Shown here: positions 21,351-33,031 of the stretch, piece after piece
Position numbering within the stretch: the first letter of the stretch is position 1
How the letters are laid out: the number at the start of each line of letters is the position of its first letter
NCBI GenBank assembly: GCA_023053545.1
Contig: JAKZAN010000001.1
Span: 4,236,565 to 4,300,564 of the forward strand
Direction of reading: 5' to 3'
Source: Lepidurus packardi
Taxonomy: Eukaryota > Arthropoda > Branchiopoda > Notostraca > Triopsidae
Length of the DNA: 64,000 bases
Notes under the pieces: generated by a model
What the model was told of the DNA's origin: nothing
The model's input: the letters and a program-made list of their open reading frames with translations, nothing else
Database searches by the model: none
Position numbers and translations under genes: made by a program

Positions 21351-21559
21351 GCGGGACAAGAACGTGAGAATTTGGTTGTCTTCGAAATGAGTTCGTAGAC
21401 GTAACGCCACTGCTTTTCCCATTATTTTCCCCATGACAGATAAGAGTGATATAGGTCTGAAGCTTTTGAGCGTTGCGTAATCCGTCTTGCCCGGTTTGGG
21501 TAACGGGAGGACTTTAGCTGTCTTCCACATGGATGGGTAATGGTCCAAGGAGTATGATT

Positions 21560-21711
21560 AATATACCCCACCCATCAAGGGTGGGGTATATTCAGAGACA
21601 GTCACTTGCTGACGCCCGTGAATCGCTGTAAAGAAGTAGCTTCTTGGGATTGAAGTATCCCTTCTGCAACAGACCGTTATTTAAGACAATAATACTATTA
21701 TTGTCTTAAAT
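21560..21711. repeat. Displaced KDZ fragment flanked by palindromes
   Basis: Bases 21579-21680 are the reverse complement of part of the KDZ element (22917-23015). On the left is a stem of 14 bases with a 5 base loop (21560-21592), and on the right a 33 base palindrome with one central base (21679-21711), followed by a second small stem at 21710-21728. It looks like filler DNA captured at a breakpoint. Confidence 0.8.
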
Positions 21712-22200
21712 CCAACTACTTGTTGGATGAAACCAACCGGATATTACCTCCGTAGCACCTCCGACAAAAAAACCTCCGACAAAAAAACTCTCGCTAGTTT
21801 GAATGTGAAAATTAACTTTATGTGTATATAGTTATCGTCTAACTCTCTACATTCTATATGGAAAACTTGATAGATTAAGATGGTATACGAAAAAAATAGG
21901 ATTTCAAGTTCTCGGGTTAAACCCCCCCCCGAAAAAAAATCCTGGGTACGGGCCTGTTTGGAACACATTTATGTTTGTTTCCCATTCATTTTCGCTTCAG
22001 TTGTTTCAGAAAAATGTTGTATAGGAAACGAACCACGCATTTTTTGTCGTTATCAAAATCATAGAAAAAAACTTGAATTATTCAGTTACAGAACTACTGT
22101 CATTATTGAGTTACCATCTTCATTGAGTTATGTAGTAACCGAACGTAATTTTGTAATTCAGATGAAAATCCTTTGATTTCTTGATTAACAGGTTATGCTT
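21712..22200. other. AT-rich spacer with a possible MITE-like fragment
   Basis: Most of this stretch is featureless. A CT/A-rich motif at about 21920-21955, with a C-run, an A-run and ATCCTGGGTACGGGCC, resembles the ends of short dispersed repeats common in invertebrate genomes, as I recall them. The edges cannot be set from this sequence. Confidence 0.3.
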
Positions 22201-22221
22201 GAAATAAAATAGTTTCGTATT

Positions 22222-25200
22222 CTACAGGACGAAACTTTCTTCCAGGAATAAGTCTTCCACGTCATCCCAATCGCTGTCCTCTATCGGTTCGGCTTCATCG
22301 TCCTCTTCACGTACCAGTACGTTGGTCTCAGTACTAACAGATGGGCAATCTTTGACGGCTTGAAATTGCCGTATGGCGTCTTCTCTGAATAAAGAAATAT
22401 GACGTCTCTTAATAACCAACGCCTTCAGGCCGTCCAGAGTAACTTCGTCACTGGTTTCTGGTAAACAGTATTTTTTAAGTCCGTAAGCGGGCCAAAGCAT
22501 GCTAGGATGAAAATTTGCGAGCGCCTTCTCTTTTTCTTCGTAGTATCGGCTCAAATCGTGCATTTCCCTATCAAGTATTTCCGGCTCTTCCCGGATTCTC
22601 TCTACTTTAGTGAAGAGATCGATGGCTTTGGTCAGTCGGTCGCGGTCGCCTAGACACATCAGCACACATCAGTATATGTATACGTGCTATCGAATTATTC
22701 GTATTAGTGTGCACATCAGTCACGTCAGCTTCTGCCAACTTGGGGAATTCCGAAGCGTCGGGGACGTAATTCCTCAGTTTATTGTACCACTCCACGTGTT
22801 GCATCCATTTATGTTTCTCGCTTGCGGCTTGCAGGCGTTTTTGTCGCCTCAATTTGCTTGTGTCTTCAAAAGTTGAAAAGATGCTTGAATATAAGCTGCG
22901 GTTCCCGTAGTTCATTTCAAAATAACGGTCTGTTGCAGAAGGGATACTTCAATCCCAAGAAGCTACTTCTTTACAGCGATTCACGGGCGTCAGCAAGTGA
23001 CTGTCTCTGAATATACCCCACCCTTGTAAGCCATGCATTCAACTACTATACTACCGATTTTTTTTAACGAAGAAGGATTTGTAATGACATTATTATACAA
23101 CACCGATAATTGCGCAAAAGCTGTCACTTTCATTTAAGAAGTGAGATCCTTAAATTAATTTATTTTCACCCCAAGTAAGCCGTGAATTAACAAATTCACA
23201 ATACTTTTAGCAATAAGAAAGATTCTGTATAACTACAAAAATACAACTTGTATAGTTGCCAAAAATGGACAACTTTACCGGGAAACAGTTGACATATCCT
23301 CTAATCGTTTCGCCTTTGGAGCACGGCACACTTACATAAAGCGGTTACATAGAGCAGAAGACGAGGAACACGAATGAACGAAGCATTTTCAATTCCTAAA
23401 AGCTCATGCACACCTGAAAAGCTACATACGTGCTCTGACTACGTTGCTACGACCAAATGCTTCTCCTTAGGCAAAGCGGACAATCACATATTACAGATAA
23501 AGATATCAATTCCTTCAGATAGACATTAAAAAAGCAAAAAAATATATCAGGGTCAGCATGACTTACCTTTTCTATGAGTGGACGGAAGCTATGTTCCGAT
23601 TAAATCGGATGAAAATTTTTAAACTCTTGATACGAGCCGCTGCAACACCATCCGTGATGGATCGATGGACGTACCGCAGGAATTTCCGGACAGGACAAAC
23701 GCGCCTCGATTCGCTGCTTAACAGGTCAAACACTTCCGTAGGCTCGACTGACAAACTAATAAGATTCAGATGTTACGTTTTTAATACATAACACAATGAA
23801 AAAAAAACAGAAAAAAGGGAACTACTTGTCTAGAAATTCCTGAACGGTTTCCATGTCCTTCTTTGTAGGCGCGGGAGCAGGGTCAGCCAAGTTAGCTGCA
23901 AAATATGATTAATTAGTTTTGCACTTAAAAATGTTTTCAGGCAATCACCGTCTGCTCTGTCTTTCATGCTCGTACGCTCCTTCCGCAACTGCTCTTCCGA
24001 ATAGCCAAACTTGTCGAGTTCTTTTTGATGGTACGCCAATAAGCGAGGAACCTGTCGCGCAAACAGAGAAAAAGTTACCCCACTCAAGCCAGGAAGCCAA
24101 AATAAAATAGCAATGCATGAACACCTACCATTAGATACTTCTCTGTCAGAGCTTTCACCAACGCTTCTATTTTTTTGGTGTTCCAATAGATAACGTGATC
24201 GGTTAACATCTCATTTCGACCTGAGATTCATAAATATTAGTTCGAGAAAGTAAATCCATCACCCCAAAATACTCACCTGCTTTGTCCATTCTTTTCGTAG
24301 TTTGCGCAGTCTTTGAAATGTAGGCGAAGCATAACTCGCAATGTTCCCCTGTGCACATGCCTAGCCCAAGCACATGACGAGCGCTCCAGCAAAGCTAGGC
24401 ATGAAATATTTACAAAACTTGCTACATAACTGTGGAGTTTTACCTGGCAATTGAGGCAGTGTCCATGCGCATGCCAGACGGGAACAAAGTGCTCTTGAGT
24501 TCTCCAGAATTTGCGGAAGGTCGTTTAGGGGATGGTCTTCACCAGCTCTTTTGATCCGTTCAGCTGTGTCCCTCATGAACGTTTGTGAATACTGAAATAA
24601 TTACTACCTTTGCTACACGCGTTTGTTTGAGCTGTCGTATGCTTGTATCAAAATCCGCTACGTAAGCGTCCGGTAAAAGGAATGCACTTTTCATATAAGA
24701 TTCTCGAATAGAGCTGACAGTCTGATTCAGAAAATTTGCTTGAGAAATATAGAAAACTTACTCGGAATTGTGCTTCCATCTAAATACTTTCTTATTTCCA
24801 TCAACGTGGACTACATGGCACGTCTCCCAGCATGAAGGGCACTGGAGTAAAGTCCAAGGAGCTTCACAGTCTTCATCACTTGTCGGAGACGTTTCCATTT
24901 TTGCAATAAGGCTTAACAATCCGAACTTACAACGCCTCCACTCCTGATAGGCATCTCTAAACAATGTCGGGCAAATCTGCGTGACCTATGGTGTATTTGA
25001 ATGAGCTTGTGACAAGCACAATCTTTTTAGAGCACAATAAAGGATACTTACAGATGCATTCAAGTCTTTCGACTTGCGTTCCAGAGTGGACAGAAGGGCT
25101 TTCGCTGAAAATCCCGGATTTTCCATCTTTGAATAGTGGAAGTCACGGAGCAATTCCACGCTGTAAACGGTGCACCCTAAGGAAAGCCCCCACAATTAGG

Positions 25201-26366
25201 TTTCACTAATGGGTAGCGTCGTAGGATACCTTTGTAAAAATACGCCGACGCTAAAAAATAATCTGAAAATATCAGACTGTCCCATTCCACTTTGGACATC
25301 GAACTGCAGCTCTTACATTTCAGTCCAGGAAGGAAGGTATCATGCCGACCTAAAAATAAACGGTTAGCGAAATAAAAGAGAAGCAGTACTAGTAGATACC
25401 TCGATTACGCACGTATACACAAGGGAGATCGATTACATCTTCGACTTCCTCAGAGCCACAATGTTTACAAACTCGAACGTCGATTGGAATTGCTCGACCT
25501 GGAAAAAGACAAGAAATGCAACAAATGTAAACGACTGAAATAATATCGTAAGTTACAACATACTTTCAGTGCAAATGCCATAAGAACCATCGCTTTCTGC
25601 TTTAAGCACTTGACAGGGCTGGAGGGGCATTAGATAGCCACACACCCAAGTATGGCGGAAATTTGTCGCCAAGAAAGTATGTTTCAGGGCGTCACATTCG
25701 ATACATAAAGCGCCGCATCCGTCACTGCATCTAAAGTCAGAGTTTATTAAGTGATTTAGGGAGAAAGACATTACTTACCGGAGGAGGCACTTGGAGACTT
25801 TTTACAGTTGAGGCAAATTTGCTTCGAGCGCAGGGCGGGCGACTCTTTTTTTATGATGCCGGTAAAAATTGTGGGTCGGACGGTTTCCCAACCAGCTGCT
25901 AGTCTATCGCGCCTTTGACGCCAACTTTCGGCTGGGCGAGTTGACGTACGCTTCACATTGCTAGTAAATGTTTGCCTTGTGCTCCTGTTGTCTCCGGAAT
26001 CGTTCTTCGGGTCTAAATTACAGAAATAATTATAATTTTGATCAGTTTGCGTTACACAGTTCCAAGCTGAAATTACGTCTTACTTTCTTGAGAATCGATG
26101 AGCGTTTCCTGTACATCCGGAGCATGGCCATTTGTTCGCTTCGCACGAGAATGATTACCCACCTTTTGACGAGGTTTGGTGTGAGAATGTAACATTCCCG
26201 TAGTGGTAGTAAGGGACGCATGAAGAAACACTTGCTTTTTTCTATAGCGTTCGCGTTCTTTAATCCTCCTGGCCTCTTTTTTTTGTCTTTCGAACTCTTC
26301 TTGCCGCTCCTTTGCTCTTAAAAGAACTGCCTTTACCGCTGCTTCGTTTTTCTTTGTTTTACCCAT
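22222..26366 (-). pseudogene. KDZ transposase gene, copy B, catalytic exon deleted
   Basis: The start codon is complementary to 26364-26366, and exon 1 is open here (MGKTKKNEAAVKAV through ETLIDSQE), unlike copy A. Later exons keep the CxC-type module (CSDGCGALCIECD), VCKHCGSEEVEDVI, SKVEWDSLIF and the CPSCWETCHVVHVDGN module. About 278 bases present in copy A (2067-2344) are missing at 24576, removing the DETGI and DVMCQLYP segments. The KDZ active site is therefore incomplete. The C-terminal exons (22222-22665 and 22720-22915) encode a charged helical tail ending in DDVEDLFLEESFVL. Copies A and B are complementary in damage: A has the core and lacks the tail, B the reverse. Confidence 0.7.
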
Positions 26367-26434
26367 GACAAAAAAATTTACGTACGTAAACAAAACAAAG
26401 TCACGTGATCCCGCGCTGAAGCGAAACTTGTGGG

Positions 26435-26440
26435 TATATA
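26435..26440 (-). promoter_or_regulatory. TATA-like box of KDZ copy B
   Basis: This TATATA lies about 70 bases upstream of the start codon of KDZ copy B. It is conserved in sequence and spacing with copy A (4223-4228). Confidence 0.35.
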
Positions 26441-26779
26441 ATCCTGTGCGTACGAACAGGATGAGTGCAAGGCGATCCTGTGGTTTCGGACAGGATCCCG
26501 TCTGATAATGTGTTGATTCGTCCAACCCTCTACCGTTGATGCTGGGGATAGCAACCCGAAGGAAGCGGGTTCGGGAACCAATGACGCAATGAACTGGCCA
26601 CCCCGGAAGTGACGCCAAGTGACGCTATAACTTTCATTGTTGTCACTTGTTTTGGTAAGTCTTCTTGCTATCGTTAACCAGGAAGGAGCCTTTTGCATTT
26701 TCTCCCAAAGTTTTCGTGTATTGTGCCCTCAGTTTTTCAACCTTAGAAGGTTCCTCATTTCGTACGGGTTGCCTGGACC

Positions 26780-28399
26780 ATGGGTAAGCGTTTTTTGCCT
26801 TTTTGTTTACCATTCAAGTACATCTAGTCTCAGAAGAAGCTTAGCCAAATAGTTTCAACCGCGAGTGCTATGGTTTTTCCCTTTCGATAAGAAAGCAACA
26901 GAGTTGTAACACGAGTCCTAATCGGTTTTTATTTTCCATAAATACCCATAAGAAATTGTGAACGAAGTCCTGATCGTCTTGTTGTAATTTGGAGGTCATG
27001 GATGGCCCAATTCTCCTGAAATCCTAAGCAGCTTTTTTCTTTTGTTGTTTCCTATGTACGTTTGTTGTACGTACGTATTTTTCTGTAATATATATTATGG
27101 GACCTTTTGTTCAGTCTCCCTAACACTTGACTTGTGTTTTCTTTAACAGATGACGCAGCTCCACGGATCGCTTTGCCTCGTTCGTGGCATGCCTGTGCGC
27201 GAGACTTTAAGGTAAGATCAATACAATCCCCTAAGGGAATTTCTTTTGACTAATACTATCTATCTATCTTTGTATCTATCTGGCGTAGCAATTGCTATGT
27301 GAGTCAAGTACCTAATATGCTTTTATCTTGGTTAACAGGTACGTGCTTATCGCAGCTTGCCCTGGGCGACCCTGTCGCGCACCTGGGGACGACTGGCCAA
27401 CACCCGTTTGCCTCGGTGGATGAGGAAGCCGGTCCTTGGGTTCTACGCGCGGACGTTTGGCGTAAACGTCGAAGAAGCCGCATCGGACAACCTGTCCGAC
27501 TACTCCAGCATCGGCGAATTTTTTCGACGGCCGCTTAAACCAGGCGCACGCCCTATCAACACTACGGACTGCATTGTAAGTTGATGGGGGTTTTTATGCA
27601 CTCGTTTCTCGTACTAAATATTGTTTGTTTTCTACAACAGGTGTCACCAGCCGATGAGAAAGTCCTCCATTTGGGCGCAGTGGACCGGAATGGACTGTTG
27701 GGACAGGTGAAGGGGGTGTATTACTCCCTGAGCCAGCTTTTGGGACCCTCTGAACTGGTGCAACTCTCAACAGGGTCCCCAACCTCCGGCCTCCACTACT
27801 GTGTCATCTATCTGGCGCCCGGGGACTACCATCGGTTTCATTCCCCCGTTGAATGGGATATTTCATTGCGGCGACACTTTCCAGGTAATTCGCCATGAGA
27901 ACAACAAAGGGTGTTACTAACCGGAATATTATCTTAGGGGAACTCCTTGGTGTGAACCCAAGCGTTTCCAAATGGGTCCCCGGCTTACTTGCCCTCAACG
28001 AGCGAGCCGTTTACTTTGGCCAGTGGCAGTACGGCTTGTTCAGCATGACAGCGGTCGGAGCTACCAATGTCGGCTCCATACGAGTCTATAAAGATCCAGT
28101 AAGTTAGTCGACGAAGTTTGCGTTTTTGAAAGTGACTTAACAGTTTTCTTTTCTTTGTATTGTAGGAATTGGAAACAAACTGTCGTGCCGGACGTCGCAG
28201 GACGACGGACTACAACTTCCACAAGGAACGTGCAGGCGGGGAGGGTCTCCATCAGGAGAAAGGTGAAGTATTCGGTGAGTTTAACTTTGGCTCTACAATG
28301 GTCCTTATTTTTCAGGCCCCCAAGGACTTTAAATTTACCGTCCAGCTTGGGCAAATCGTTCGAGTCGGTCAAGCTATCGCTCAAAATTCTAAACCGTAG
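26780..28399 (+). CDS. PISD: PISD, copy in unit 2, open but with an active-site neighbour change
   Basis: Exons are 26780-26783, 27150-27211, 27339-27575, 27641-27884, 27938-28098 and 28166-28399, giving an open 313-residue frame from the ATG in ACCATGG. It has the three elements of the decarboxylase catalytic set: Asp106 in SPAD, His168 in YHRFH and Ser279 in FGST. The residue after Asp106 is Glu here; the other two copies have Gly, and PADG is the usual family form. That change beside the catalytic Asp may impair self-cleavage. The 5' flank is cut at 26515, where KDZ copy B joins, so about 50 bases of the upstream block are missing. A longer CTAT repeat sits in intron 2 (about 27256-27268). 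No clear mitochondrial presequence is visible before YRSLPW. Confidence 0.8.
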
Positions 28400-30617
28400 C
28401 ATTAATGTGGGTTCTAAGATGTCTGGCTATTCGTTTCAGTGAAATTTCCGTATTTTGCGTGAAAATTATCGTGATTTTTGTGTGGTGATTTTTTGTATCC
28501 TCCGAGTGAATTTTCTTTAATACAAATTTTATTGTGTAACGTTTGTCTATTTTTTTCCTGTCGGGAATGGTACCTTTAATGGTAGCGAAAGTCCGGCTTT
28601 GCATAATGGTCACTCGCCTTAATGGTGTCCCTTCTTTAAATTGTTCATATGCACCCGAAATGGTGTTTTTAATGTGGACAACTTGATCCGAAATTCGTTT
28701 CATAACCGTCCAAGGTCGGTGAAACTTGGGGAACTTTCCTCTCTTCGGGGAAGGATTGAAGAGCCAAACGGAGTCCCCCATTTGGATTTGCTGGTTTAAA
28801 GTTTTGCTGTCGTAATAAATCTTCTGATAACATTGTGCAAATCCCAACCGTGTTCGAGCTTGTTCAAAAATGGTAGGAAGAGTTGTCTCCAGTTTTGCCG
28901 CGTATTGAGACGTTGAAACTGGTACCACCACCGAAAACTCTATCTTCTGGTAAGAACAACGGTCTACCAAATTGTAAACGTGCAGGAGTGAAAGTCGAGG
29001 AACTTTGAACACTCGTCCGGTACGCAAGTAAAACACTAGGCAACACAGGTTACATCACCTTCGTCGATGAGTTTACTGAGGCCTGCTAAAATCGTCCTAT
29101 TGGCCCTTTCAATAAATTCCTCACTCTCCGGATGGCATGGAGTAGTTCTAGTTTTCTTGATTTTGAGCAACCGGCAGATTTCGCTCACAGTTCTTGATTC
29201 AAAACTTCTACCTTGCTCGGAATGAAGCTGAAGCGGCACTCCATACCTTCTCATGTATTCCCCATAGAGCTTGGTGGCGATAGTACTGGCTTCCTGATCT
29301 GGAATAGGATATGCCTCCACCCACTTTGGGAACAAATCCCCGACAACCAAACTATAGCGATAATGATCTACTGTTTCAGGCAGAGGACCCAGTATATCCA
29401 TAGCTACAATGTCACTTGGAAATCTAGGTTGCACAGGGTTCAATGGCGCTCTAGTCTTTTGGGATGGAGGATTTCGCTGCACACATGTCACGCAGCCTTT
29501 ACACCACCCTTCAACATTGTTCCGCATCTTGGGCCAATACAAACGTGATCGCAATTTTTCTAAGATTTTTTTATTTCCCATATGAGCCCCAGAATTACCA
29601 CCGTGGTAACTTCTGAAGATTTCCTCTTGCTTCGCTTTAGGCACAAGAGGCAGGTGCTGAGATCTTTTTGTCGAAATCCATTCGCCGTAAAACCCGCCAC
29701 CACGAAGACTCACATTTTTCCTTTGGGCCCAGTAGCTGCGCAACGGCTGACTCATAGCTTGCAGACACGGTTTATAAAGTTCTTGTAAACATCTCTTGAT
29801 AATTTTCATCTCCTCGTCTTCTTCCTGGGCTACTACGACGCTACCGTCACTAGCCAATTCCACATGATTTAACACGACATCTCGTTGTGGTCCATGTGGC
29901 ATTCTTTTCTTCTTCGTCCACTCCTTCATGACGTCCACATTGTGAACATGGTCATCTTGAGAGTGCATCCGCATTCCCACGCTTTGGTCCAGGCCGCTGT
30001 TCAATTGTGAACTGATACGATTCAGACAAGTTCAGCCATGGCCAAGTCTGTCCAGTTGGTTCCTTGCAAGTTTTCATCCAGGCCACGGCAAATGTTATCC
30101 GTCCGAAGCATAACCGGTCTCCCCAGAAGAGAGTGGCTAAATTGCATTACAGCAAATTTAACTGCCAGGAGCTCCTTCCGCGTTACACAGTAAATGGTCT
30201 CATCAAGCATGGACTTGCATATGCTATAGGACGTTCAACAGCGTCAATTTCTTGTGACAACACGGCTCCTAGCCCAATATTACTGGCGTCGCTGTCCACT
30301 AGAAGTGTTTGGGACAGATCAGGAAAAGCGAGTACAGGAGTTGAAGAAAGGAGCCGTTTAAGATCTGTCAAAGCTTCCTCACATAACACGGACCACTCAA
30401 AGGGAACATTCTTTTCGGTTAGTTTATATAGCGGCTTGGCAATGTCAGCAAAACCTTTCACAAATCGACGATAGTATGAAGATCGAGGAAACTATTCAAT
30501 TCATCACTGGTCGGGACCATTCCACGATTGCTTTAGTTTTTTCAGGACGTCGAAATGAGTTTTCAGGACGTCTTCGAGGTCACTTGTCTTCGATTTCTTG
30601 ATAAAGGACTTTCAAGT

Positions 30618-30715
30618 CTTGAAGGTATTCTTCGAGGGAGCTCATGAGCTCCCTCGAAGAATACCTTCAAGAAGCCACTGCTGATCTCCTGCAGGAGATC
30701 AGCAGTGGCTTCTTG
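30618..30715. repeat. Double perfect palindrome (54 and 48 bases) sharing 4 bases
   Basis: Palindrome one is 30618-30671 (arms of 27) and palindrome two 30668-30715 (arms of 24); they overlap by CAAG. In unit 3 (about 52962-53009) the outer arms follow each other directly, so the inner 50 or so bases are an insertion made of inverted copies of both flanks. It lies in the leader of the old Gypsy. Confidence 0.92.
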
Positions 30716-30836
30716 TTTCGTGGGGGCGTCTTCTTGCTCAAGGTTATTCATTGTTTCGAAGGTATTAACGATGGGTTGAGAAAGTAGAGAGGATTTGATC
30801 TTCACTCAATCAATGGACTTCGTTTCTGTGCGGCTC

Positions 30837-30854
30837 ATCCTGGTCACGGCACCA
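30837..30854 (-). promoter_or_regulatory. Primer binding site of old Gypsy, unit 2
   Basis: On the minus strand TGGTGCCGTGACCAGGAT starts two bases inside the LTR. A TGG start and an 18 base length are usual for a site complementary to a tRNA 3' end; the tRNA is not assigned. It is conserved at 53131-53148. Confidence 0.6.
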
Positions 30855-30856
30855 AA

Positions 30857-31247
30857 TGTGGAGGATTTGGGTATGAGTAAAAATAAGATGGTCCCTGCGT
30901 TGTGATTAGGGGCTACTTCTGAAGAATAGGATGGATGAGAGCACCTTTTAAGAGAAGTTTTGTAGACTTTGCATCCGGAAAATCCGATTTGTAAGGTTCA
31001 GACATTGTTCTTTCGTCTATTTCTAATAAGCAAGTACGTATTACAGGGAGCGCTCTATGGGTACAACAAATACGCAAGTACGTATTACGGGGGGAGGGAG
31101 CAAAACAGCTCATTTGGAACTGAAGGAAAGTCAAAAACATCTCAAAATCAGCAGTAATAAACGAGTAAAAAGTCATTTCAAAGTTTATTTCAAGGCAAAC
31201 TTGTATTCTCTTCTCAAGTCCTTCCAGATTTAATTTCAAGGGCCATA
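30857..31247 (-). repeat. LTR of old Gypsy, unit 2
   Basis: This 391 base LTR has termini resembling TGTGG...CCACA. The equivalent LTR in unit 3 has the same length once its hAT insertion is set aside. Confidence 0.75.
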
Positions 31248-31339
31248 ACTGATTTCGAAACTACCCAGTTAGCCTTTTCCAACTGCTCCAATTTCTTTTT
31301 TTTTTTTAAATAACAAAGTAAAAAAACCGGCCGGAGATA

Positions 31340-32007
31340 AAACGGTAAACTAACCACCATAAGATCCGGATCAATGTAGTCGGCAATGTTTTTGTTTTAT
31401 CAGAATTCTGGAATTTTGTCGTATTTGAAGTCGTATGGCAGGTCATAATTCTTTCTGTAATCCACAATGTGGTCGTCCCCTTGTTCCAATTCGATAGCTC
31501 GTCCCGTCCTTTTTGTTTTCTCCTTCTCAGCTTGAGCTGCTTTCTTCTGCGAAACAGAGTCCGGAATGCAAACTGGACGAACAACGTTACCTTTTCGCCT
31601 GGGTTCGCCTACGTTTAGACGGTTCAAGACGCCTTCTACCTTCTAGCTACGCATCTTGCCTTCCACACGATGAGCTAGCAATCAACGCTCACAAGCCTAG
31701 ACAATCCAAATTGAACACCAGAAAACCAATAAATAATCCGCCCTTACGTCTGTCTTTACTTCCACTACTCCTTCTTCGGTGACGGTAGACATTTGCACAA
31801 TTGGGACATGATCATTCTCGAACGCTTTTTGAAAGTAACAAGCATGGGCTAATAAAGCAAATATTAGTAAAAATATCACACTGGATAATGAAGCATATAC
31901 CTTTAGTAAATAGTGGCTTGATGCTCTCAAAGAGATGAATCTGTTCTTCAAGGCTGTGTCCGCATTGCTCAGAAATAAGGGCAATAGTAGGCCAGGTCTT
32001 CTGGTCC
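31340..32007 (-). pseudogene. NOG1/GTPBP4 remnant, block unit 3
   Basis: This is a near-identical copy of 15735-16402, offset by 15605 bases, with the same exon pieces (ISEQCGHSLEEQ, VQMSTVTEEGVVEVK, LELEQGDDHIVDYRK, NIADYIDPDLM) and the same in-frame stops. The shared stops show that decay preceded duplication. It follows the LTR of the old Gypsy after about 90 bases of spacer that includes a T-run. Confidence 0.72.
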
Positions 32008-32404
32008 TTTTATAACTTGAAGGTGAGAAACATGAAAGGTACAAGCACTGTAAGTATGTTAGTATAGAGAGTTTGAAGTTTGTTACCCATCAATCCTTCC
32101 TAATGCACTCACAATAGAAAAAACTCCAATCCAATATAGCTATTCTCATGCTCGAGCTATCTGTGTGGCTACCACGCGTTCTCTCATCAGGTTTTGCATC
32201 TGAATTTGTCTTTTCAGCTGTTATTAGTATACATAAAAATATGAATACTTAACTAGAAATTAACCAAGCTTACGTTCACCCGACCCATTTCTATCATGAA
32301 CTCCTGGTTCTACCCCGTATTCTTTTCCACAGTCGGTGAAACCAGGGAACTCATATTTTTGGACTATTTATAGGTGTCATACAGGAGTTGTTTTGCCGCC
32401 ATAT
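32008..32404 (-). pseudogene. PLGRKT remnant, block unit 3
   Basis: This copy of 16403-16799 has the same NQEFMIEMG and LERQIQMQNLMRERVVATQ pieces and the same stops. Its upstream end, CCGCCATAT (ATG of MAAKQLLYD on minus), is exactly where Gypsy-2 has inserted; ATAT at 32401-32404 is one side of the target duplication. Confidence 0.55.
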
Positions 32405-32650
32405 TGTGGCAAACTGACGCTAGATGGTGCGAGAAGCACGGGAAGAGAGAAGCGGAGTAGAGCGGAGGAGTCGAGTGGGACTATCGGAAGACGGCGGAAG
32501 CCATTGTGCGAGCGCGCGAAATTTGATAGTTGAAATACAAAAGCTTAAGCCCTTAGTCAGAAGTTACTTTCCCTTCTTTCATACGTGATTTGTGCATTAA
32601 CTTATGTAATCCCCCATTTTTAAACAGCGTAAATCGCAATTTACGCTACA
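32405..32650 (+). repeat. 5' LTR of Gypsy-2
   Basis: 246 bases, starting TGTGGCAAACTGACG and ending TTTACGCTACA; nearly identical to 38231-38489. Confidence 0.93.
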
Positions 32651-32652
32651 TT

Positions 32653-32670
32653 TGGTGTCAGGAGTGGGAT
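32653..32670 (+). promoter_or_regulatory. Primer binding site of Gypsy-2
   Basis: TGGTGTCAGGAGTGGGAT begins two bases after the 5' LTR and nearly matches the site of Gypsy-4. The priming tRNA is not assigned. Confidence 0.65.
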
Positions 32671-33031
32671 CGTTCCAACAGTGAATTGTAGTTTTTACCG
32701 GATGGACTTGGAACTGCGATTGAACGGAATTTCGTCGATAACCTATGGGCAGTTGAAAGTTAGTGAGGGTTCAGGGTTGTGAGTACATTTAGTGATTTTT
32801 ACAAGATTCTGCGAAGATTTTTGCCAGATTTTGCGATTTTAATTTTCATCTAGAACAATCTTCACGTTGTCATTTCGTTATTGCCAACAATGAACCAGCA
32901 CATACTTCGTTCGTTGTGACGAATGCGAATTATTTCATTCTTGCGCCATCACATAAATCCCGAACAGTGCTCCCGAATTTTCATTCTTGCGATCACCGAT
33001 ATTCCCTAGTGCTACGAACCGATATCCGTGG

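Larger units (their letters stand above)
18998..21548 (-). mobile_element. Jockey-like LINE fragment (LINE-B)
   Basis: A minus-strand non-LTR retrotransposon begins inside the old Gypsy fragment; its 3' end lies near the T-run at 18994-19001 and its readable coding sequence extends to about 21548. It carries reverse transcriptase and a C-terminal Cys/His region but no endonuclease, so it is 5' truncated. It is related to LINE-A (40449-45400) at protein level but clearly diverged. A block of about 560 bases interrupts its reverse transcriptase near 20783-21350. Confidence 0.75.
22201..26515 (-). mobile_element. KDZ-type DNA transposon, copy B
   Basis: This is the second KDZ copy, nearly identical to 171-4304 from 22716 to 26515 and extending further on its 3' side with C-terminal exons absent in copy A. 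At 26515 it abuts the PISD block directly, removing the first part of that block. The lower boundary is placed just beyond the transposase stop at 22222 and is approximate. Confidence 0.68.
28439..31247 (-). mobile_element. Old Gypsy (Ty3-like) retroelement, unit 2
   Basis: This minus-strand LTR element is a fossil. Reading from its 5' end it has an LTR (30857-31247), a primer-binding-site-like sequence, a short leader, RNase H (LLVDSDASNIGLGAVLSQ, about 30270-30330), integrase with an HHCC zinc region and DDE core (about 29050-29700), and an integrase C-terminal domain (28439-29036). Gag, protease and most of the reverse transcriptase are not represented and no 3' LTR is present in any copy, so it is an incomplete, broken element with several breaks. 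The same architecture occurs in unit 3, so it predates the block duplication. It ends against PISD at about 28439 and against the NOG1 remnant at about 31335. Confidence 0.8.

Noticed and set aside
21744-21968. Peptide ARTQDFFSGGG on the minus strand
   Set aside because: This comes from a short dispersed repeat with an A-run and a C-run; it is not a real protein.
30064-30474. Plus-strand frame opposite the RNase H of the old Gypsy, repeated at 52407-52817
   Set aside because: It is conserved only because the element is duplicated; the minus strand carries the recognisable domain.
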